Shown here piece after piece: positions 37,221 through 41,671 of a stretch of 41,671 nucleotides of DNA (position 1 is its first letter; each line of letters begins with the position of its first letter). The notes beneath the pieces were generated by a model, which saw only the letters and a program-made list of their open reading frames with translations, searched no databases and was not told the DNA's origin. The DNA lies in NCBI RefSeq assembly GCF_001570985.1, contig NZ_BCSS01000030.1:1-41671 (forward strand), written 5' to 3'. Origin of the DNA: Janibacter limosus NBRC 16128 (GTDB taxonomy: Bacteria > Actinomycetota > Actinomycetes > Actinomycetales > Dermatophilaceae). The position numbers were made by a program, and so were the translations under genes.

Positions 37221-38119
37221 CTCGGCAGCGCGAAGCGCCCGCTGTCGCGCGGCTCGACCAGCCCGTCGTCGACCAGCGCGGCGAGGCAACGCTCGAGTTT
37301 GCTCTCGTCGTCGGGCCACACTGCCGTGATGTCGCTCCGGGAGACGGGGTCAGGGCTCTCACGGAGCAGCTGCACGATGCGACCGCGCACCTGTCGGTCC
37401 GTCCCGTGCCAGGCCTGCCCGCGGCGGACCGGCCCCTCGTGGGCAGGCCGGCCGGCGAGCTGCCAGGCGCACAGATGGGCGACAGGGCACTCGCCGCATC
37501 GAGGGGTGCGCGCGGTGCAGACGAGCGCGCCGAGCTCCATCGACGCGGCATTCCACAGGTTGGCCCGGTCGCGGTCCGGCGGCATCGAGGCAGTGGCCAA
37601 GCGCATCTCGGCGGCGGTGAGCGCGGGCGCCGCGTGCTGGGTGCCGCTCACGGTCCGTGCCAGCACCCGGCGCACATTGGTGTCGACGACGGTGCGCGGA
37701 TCCTGGAAGGCGAAGGACGCGACGGCCGCTGCGGTGTAGGTCCCGACGCCGGGCAGTGCGAGCAGGTCCTCGTGGTCCCGGGGGACCTGGCCGTCGTGCC
37801 GCTCCACCATGGCCCGGGCCGACTCCCACAGGCGCAGGGCCCGTCGGGGATAGCCGAGTCGGTCCCACATGCGCACGGCCTCGCCGGGGGAGTCGGCAGC
37901 CAGCGCTGCCGGGGTGGGCCACCGCTCGAGCCACCGCTCCCAGACGGGCAGCACCCGAGCGACCGGAGTCTGCTGCGACATCACCTCGGACAGGTAGATG
38001 CCCCACGGGGTGCACTCGGGGTCGCGCCATGGCAGGTCGCGTCCGTGCTGGGCGTACCACTCGAGGACAGCGGAGTGCAGGACGGCACTGGCCACCCCGG
38101 TCGGGGGGAGGTCGCTCAC
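37217..38119 (-). CDS. mutY: A/G-specific adenine glycosylase
   Basis: A 300-residue base-excision enzyme that removes adenine paired with 8-oxoguanine. It has the catalytic Glu in YLSEVMSQQT, the helix-hairpin-helix LPGVGTYTAAAV and the catalytic Asp in VVDTNVRRVL. The [4Fe-4S] motif C-x6-C-x2-C-x5-C is CTARTPRCGECPVAHLC. The C-terminal NUDIX-like recognition domain is missing or reduced to about 60 residues, as in other short actinobacterial MutY proteins. The start overlaps the stop of the upstream secreted-protein gene by four bases. It is the last gene of the radA-disA operon. Confidence 0.95.
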   Translation of the reverse strand: MSDLPPTGVASAVLHSAVLEWYAQHGRDLPWRDPECTPWGIYLSEVMSQQTPVARVLPVWERWLERWPTPAALAADSPGEAVRMWDRLGYPRRALRLWESARAMVERHDGQVPRDHEDLLALPGVGTYTAAAVASFAFQDPRTVVDTNVRRVLARTVSGTQHAAPALTAAEMRLATASMPPDRDRANLWNAASMELGALVCTARTPRCGECPVAHLCAWQLAGRPAHEGPVRRGQAWHGTDRQVRGRIVQLLRESPDPVSRSDITAVWPDDESKLERCLAALVDDGLVEPRDSGRFALPS

Positions 38120-39303
38120 GGCAGGTCGATCTCCGCGAATCGCGGTCGGTACAGCTCAGGATGGGTGTAGAAGGGGCCGTGAGTCGTCGGGGACTCGCTC
38201 CACGAGATCAGCAGACGGCCCGAGGCGGTCGTGAAGTCGGGGTGGACCAGTGGCGCGTAGCGCCGGATCGTGGAGTCGTTGGCCAGAGGACGGACACGGT
38301 GCTTGGTCCAGGGGCCGGTCACCTCGGGTGCCTTCCAGACGCTCAGCCACACTCCGTGGTAATCGCCCTCCTTGCTGACGGCGTACCAGTTGCCGTCCTG
38401 CTCCATGACCCCGAGGACGTGCGAGACGCCGTTGTCCGGGCCGATGAGCTGTGCCGCCTCGCCCTGGGCGGCTGACGGGTCGCCGGTCACCCACGTGCTG
38501 CCGTCCCAGTACTGCCAGGCGTCGGGGTCGTCGAGGTCGTCGGGTGAGGTGCGCGCGACGTGGAGGGCCCATCCAGCGGTGGACTTGTCCGCGTTGCTGG
38601 CCGTGCCGAAGACATAGGTCCATGGACCCACGTCCCACATGGCAGCACCCCAGGTGGGGACGCGCGGGTCCGCGGTGCGGGGCCCGAGGGGCCGGTGGGA
38701 GACCAGGCGCGGCATGCGGTTGGTGGGGACTTCGAAGGTCGCGAGGTTGGACCCCGTGGTCGCGAAGGACTCGCTGCCCTTGACGGTCACGGTCGCGGTG
38801 ATCATCTGGACGATGGTCCCGCCCTTGACCGGGGTCGCGCGCAGTGACATCGGCCAGTAGCCCAGCTTGCCGTCGCTGGGGATCGCCGGCCCATGGTGGT
38901 CGACCTCCATGGGCTTGATGCAGTCGCCATTGGAGATGAGCACGGAGTTGCGCACCATGAAGGGCTTGACGACGTCCGTGTCACGGATGGTGTCGCCGAA
39001 GGCGTAGAGCCGCCGGCCGTCCGCGAGGGCCACGGAGCCGCCGTGGTCGGCGCCTTGGAGCGTGGGCTCCCCGTCGAGCTGGTCCATCAGAGCATCCATG
39101 CCCGTGGCATCCACAGGAGTAGGGCCTGAGCAGGCGCTGCCGAGCTCGGTGCCATCGGTCCGCAGTGCCTCGCCCTCAGGTGTCGGGCCCAGCTGGGCGG
39201 CGCTGGTCACGGCGGCATTGACCTGATCGGTGTACGTCCACCCGAACCATGCCCCGGCGACGACGAGGCTGCCGGCGAGCCATGAGACGAGGAACCGGGT
39301 CAT
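38116..39303 (-). CDS. Secreted or anchored DUF4185-like protein
   Basis: A 395-residue protein with an N-terminal hydrophobic segment (about 5-22) that could be a signal anchor. The rest has alternating beta-strand patterns: SVALADGRRLYAFGDTI, MVRNSVLISNGDC, VGPWTYVFGTASNAD and GPWTKHRVRPLA. These recall DUF4185 and five-bladed propeller glycosidase-like folds. No full catalytic motif can be named. It starts one base after the disA stop and overlaps mutY at its end, so it is expressed with DNA-integrity genes, although its function is probably on the cell surface. Confidence 0.7.
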   Translation of the reverse strand: MTRFLVSWLAGSLVVAGAWFGWTYTDQVNAAVTSAAQLGPTPEGEALRTDGTELGSACSGPTPVDATGMDALMDQLDGEPTLQGADHGGSVALADGRRLYAFGDTIRDTDVVKPFMVRNSVLISNGDCIKPMEVDHHGPAIPSDGKLGYWPMSLRATPVKGGTIVQMITATVTVKGSESFATTGSNLATFEVPTNRMPRLVSHRPLGPRTADPRVPTWGAAMWDVGPWTYVFGTASNADKSTAGWALHVARTSPDDLDDPDAWQYWDGSTWVTGDPSAAQGEAAQLIGPDNGVSHVLGVMEQDGNWYAVSKEGDYHGVWLSVWKAPEVTGPWTKHRVRPLANDSTIRRYAPLVHPDFTTASGRLLISWSESPTTHGPFYTHPELYRPRFAEIDLP

Positions 39304-39304
39304 G

Positions 39305-40381
39305 TCACACGTAGCGCTCGAGGATCGATGACTCGGCCAGCCGGGAGAGCCCCTCGCGGACCGTCCGCGCGCGCAGTTCGCCGACCCCGTCGACCGTCAT
39401 CAGGTCGTCGATGCCGGCTGCGAGCAGCCGCTGCAGCGAGCCGAAGTGCTCGACGAGGCGATCGACGATGGCACCCGGCAGGCGAGGGATCTTGCCCAGG
39501 ATGCGCAGTCCCCGAGGGCTGACCGACGCATCCAGGGACTCGCCCACGATGGCGAAACCCAAGGTCTTGGCCACGTGCCCCAGGTCGAGCAGCTCGGCGG
39601 CATCGAGGGCAGAGAGGTTGCTGAGCACCTGGTCGCTCGACCCCACGGGACCCTCGGGGTCGAGGTAGTCGAGGATCACGGCGTTGAGGTCGTCGTCGAG
39701 TCCGGCAGTCAGCTCCTCGAGCTGCAGCGTCAGCAGACGTCCGTCGACGCCGAGCTCGAGGACGTACTCGGCGATCTCGGCGTGGATGCGGCGGACCATC
39801 TCGAGACGCTGGAGGACGACCGCGATGTCCCGCACGGTGACGAGGTCCTCGATCTCGAGGGCGGAGAGCGTGCCCGTGACCTCGTTGAGCCGGTTGGTGT
39901 ACCGCTCGAGGGTCTGCATCGCCTGGTTGGCCTGGGAGATCAGCTCGGTCGTCGTGCGCAGCACGTGCCGTCGGCCGCCGACGTAGAGCGCGATGATGTG
40001 CATCGACTGGCTGACCGAGACGATCGGGTGCCCCGTCTGCTTGGCCACCCGCTCGGCGGTGCGGTGCCGAGTGCCACTCTCGATCGTCTCGATGCTCGAG
40101 TCGGGCACGAGCTGCACGGCGGCCTTGAGGATGCGCGAGACGCTCGAGTCGACGACGACGGCGCCATCCATCTTTGCCAGCTCGCGCAGCCGCGTCGCCG
40201 AGAACTCGATGTTGAGGTCGAAGCCGCCGGTGCAGAGGGACTCCACGAGCTTGTCGTGACCGAGCACGATGAGGGCGCCGGTGTTGCCTCGCAGGATGCG
40301 CTCGAGCCCGTCGCGCAGCACTGAGCCCGGCGCGACCGCGGCAAGGGTCGTCCGGAAGAGCTCGTCGTCAGTGTCGGCCAC
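39305..40381 (-). CDS. disA: DNA integrity scanning diadenylate cyclase DisA
   Basis: A 358-residue octameric enzyme that makes cyclic di-AMP from two ATP molecules and senses branched DNA. The N-terminal DAC domain has DGA (72-74) and RHRTAE (105-110), both essential for catalysis. A helical linker follows. The C-terminal helix-hairpin-helix domain (LLAAGIDDLMTVDGVGELRA) binds DNA. The start is a GTG. It lies nine bases after radA, as in other actinobacteria and in Bacillus, where RadA modulates DisA. Confidence 0.97.
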   Translation of the reverse strand: MADTDDELFRTTLAAVAPGSVLRDGLERILRGNTGALIVLGHDKLVESLCTGGFDLNIEFSATRLRELAKMDGAVVVDSSVSRILKAAVQLVPDSSIETIESGTRHRTAERVAKQTGHPIVSVSQSMHIIALYVGGRRHVLRTTTELISQANQAMQTLERYTNRLNEVTGTLSALEIEDLVTVRDIAVVLQRLEMVRRIHAEIAEYVLELGVDGRLLTLQLEELTAGLDDDLNAVILDYLDPEGPVGSSDQVLSNLSALDAAELLDLGHVAKTLGFAIVGESLDASVSPRGLRILGKIPRLPGAIVDRLVEHFGSLQRLLAAGIDDLMTVDGVGELRARTVREGLSRLAESSILERYV

Positions 40382-40390
40382 GCGGCGAGT

Positions 40391-41671
40391 CTATGGGGTG
40401 CGGCTGGGCACGAGGTGTGGCCGAGGGTGATGTCCTCGGGCCGCGGTGATCGCCGAGGCCACGTCGACGACCTCGATGACCTCCATGCCCTGCGGGGTCG
40501 GGGAGTCGGCGAGAGCGCCCTTGGGGACCAAGGCCGTGCGGAAGCCCAGCCGGGCCGCCTCGGTCAGGCGCCGCGCGACTCCGGCGGCGGGGCGGACCTC
40601 GCCGCTCAGGCCCACCTCGCCGAGGGCGAGGAGGTCGTGCGCGATGGGCTCGTCGAGGACGGCGCTCGCGATGGAGACCGCGACGGCCAGGTCGCTGGAC
40701 GGCTCGGTGATCTTGACCCCGCCGACGCTGGAGACGTAGGTGTCCTGGTTGCCGATCGGGGCGCCTGCCCGCTTGTCGAGGACGGCGATGATCATGGCCA
40801 GCCGGCCGCCGTCGAGCCCGACATTGGCCCGTCGTGGCGTCGGGATCTGCGAGGGGGAGACGAGCGACTGGACCTCGACGACCAACGGTCGGCGTCCCTC
40901 GAGCGTCACCGTCGCGCAGGTGCCCGGCACATTGATGTGGCGGCTGGACAGGAAGAGACCGCTGGGGTCGTCCAGGCCGATGATGCCGCTGTCGGACAGG
41001 TCGAAGCAGCCGACCTCGTCCGTCGGGCCGAAGCGGTTCTTCACCGCTCGCACCAGCCGCAGACGCGAGTGTCGGTCGCCGTCGAACTGGACGACGACGT
41101 CGACGAGGTGCTCGAGCACGCGTGGCCCGGCGATCGACCCGTCCTTGGTCACGTGCCCCACCAGGAGCATCGCGAAGCCCCCGGACTTGGCTGCCTGGAT
41201 GAGGGATCCGGCGACCTCACGCACCTGCCCGACATTGCCCGGCGCGCCGTCCACCTCGGTGGAGGCGATGGTCTGCACCGAGTCGATGACGACGAGGTCG
41301 GGTTGCACCTGCTCGATCTGTGCCAGGACGGTGGCCAGATCGGTCTCCGAGGCGAGATAGAGCCCGTCGGTGACGGCATCGATCCGCTCGGCCCGGCCAC
41401 GCACCTGGGCCGCCGACTCCTCGCCGCTGATGTAGAGGACGCGGCGCTGCTCGCCCACGCGTGCGGCGACGTCGAGGAGCAGCGTCGACTTGCCGATGCC
41501 GGGCTCGCCGGCCACGAGCACGACGGATCCGGGCACGAGGCCCCCGCCGAGCACGCGGTCGAACTCCGGCACCCCGGAGCTGCGGTGGGTCGCCGCCTCG
41601 GCGTCGACATCGCGGATCGGCACGGCGGGACGCTCCACCCTCGCGGCGGCGAGGGTGCGGACCGTCGGCCC
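40391..41671 (-). CDS. radA: DNA repair protein RadA, 5' end outside the window
   Basis: About 426 residues are visible, reading into the right edge. The missing N-terminus should carry the CxxC zinc finger. Present are Walker A (AGEPGIGKST), Walker B (DLVVIDSVQTI), the RadA motif KNRFGPTDE, and the C-terminal Lon-like domain (SDLAVAVSIASAVLDEP, LGEVGLSGEVRP). RadA is a branch-migrating helicase-like ATPase in recombination. The frame continues upstream of the first GTG in frame (41638) with GPTVRTLAAARVERP, typical RadA sequence, so that GTG is not the start. It heads the radA-disA-mutY operon. Confidence 0.95.
   Translation of the reverse strand, partial: GPTVRTLAAARVERPAVPIRDVDAEAATHRSSGVPEFDRVLGGGLVPGSVVLVAGEPGIGKSTLLLDVAARVGEQRRVLYISGEESAAQVRGRAERIDAVTDGLYLASETDLATVLAQIEQVQPDLVVIDSVQTIASTEVDGAPGNVGQVREVAGSLIQAAKSGGFAMLLVGHVTKDGSIAGPRVLEHLVDVVVQFDGDRHSRLRLVRAVKNRFGPTDEVGCFDLSDSGIIGLDDPSGLFLSSRHINVPGTCATVTLEGRRPLVVEVQSLVSPSQIPTPRRANVGLDGGRLAMIIAVLDKRAGAPIGNQDTYVSSVGGVKITEPSSDLAVAVSIASAVLDEPIAHDLLALGEVGLSGEVRPAAGVARRLTEAARLGFRTALVPKGALADSPTPQGMEVIEVVDVASAITAARGHHPRPHLVPSRTP

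Overview
The window is a high-G+C actinobacterial chromosome segment. The best guess is Micrococcales, perhaps Intrasporangiaceae (Janibacter-like). That rests on codon use, frequent GTG starts, ATGA gene overlaps, and a marker set typical of actinobacteria: lysS-lsr2, mhuD-clpC and mutY-disA-radA. Mycobacterium tuberculosis carries the same markers in a comparable order, so the two ends of the window look like one conserved chromosomal neighbourhood. A large accessory block now lies between lsr2 and clpC.

Layout. 1-3.5 kb: the end of a membrane protein gene, lysS, a small membrane protein, lsr2 and a FhuF-like [2Fe-2S] protein. 3.4-9.5 kb: a VOC protein, a split non-homologous end-joining set (separate LigD-type polymerase and ligase genes on the minus strand, ku on the plus strand), a large membrane-anchored protein of unknown role, and a Nei-type DNA glycosylase. 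9.5-29.2 kb: a co-directional run of 20 catabolic, transport and regulatory genes, mostly overlapping or closely packed. A flavin reductase gene meets it head-on at 29.2-29.8 kb. 29.8-33.3 kb: a DUF4328 membrane protein, mhuD and clpC. 33.3-41.7 kb: an ArsR/AHSA1 pair, a DUF305 lipoprotein, a secreted LVIVD-repeat protein, argA, and the minus-strand operon radA-disA-(secreted protein)-mutY.

The catabolic block is the notable part. It encodes an NCS1 permease, a CUT2-type ABC transporter, and a Rieske ring-hydroxylating dioxygenase (beta then alpha) with a NuoF-like flavoprotein and a one-cluster ferredoxin as probable electron chain. It also encodes four SDR enzymes (two like cis-dihydrodiol dehydrogenases), two unrelated ring-cleavage dioxygenases (NicX-like and LigAB-like), a nitrilase-fold amidase, a maleamate-amidase-like isochorismatase-fold enzyme, a maleate isomerase and a GntR/FCD regulator. 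NicX, maleamate amidase and maleate isomerase are the lower part of the known maleamate route (2,5-dihydroxypyridine to fumarate). I infer that the block degrades a pyridine-type N-heterocycle through a Rieske front end rather than through the usual molybdenum hydroxylase and flavin monooxygenase. The substrate cannot be read from sequence.

A 10-base element, TGTATGCAAA, lies at the probable start of the first transcript (9.59 kb) and again in a 12-base tandem repeat before the second half (20.15 kb). It is the likely operator of the GntR regulator. The ABC transporter genes (16.4-20.1 kb) use visibly different codons and look like a later insertion. No tRNA, rRNA, CRISPR array, transposase or integrase was recognised, and no stretch above 300 bases lacks a gene.
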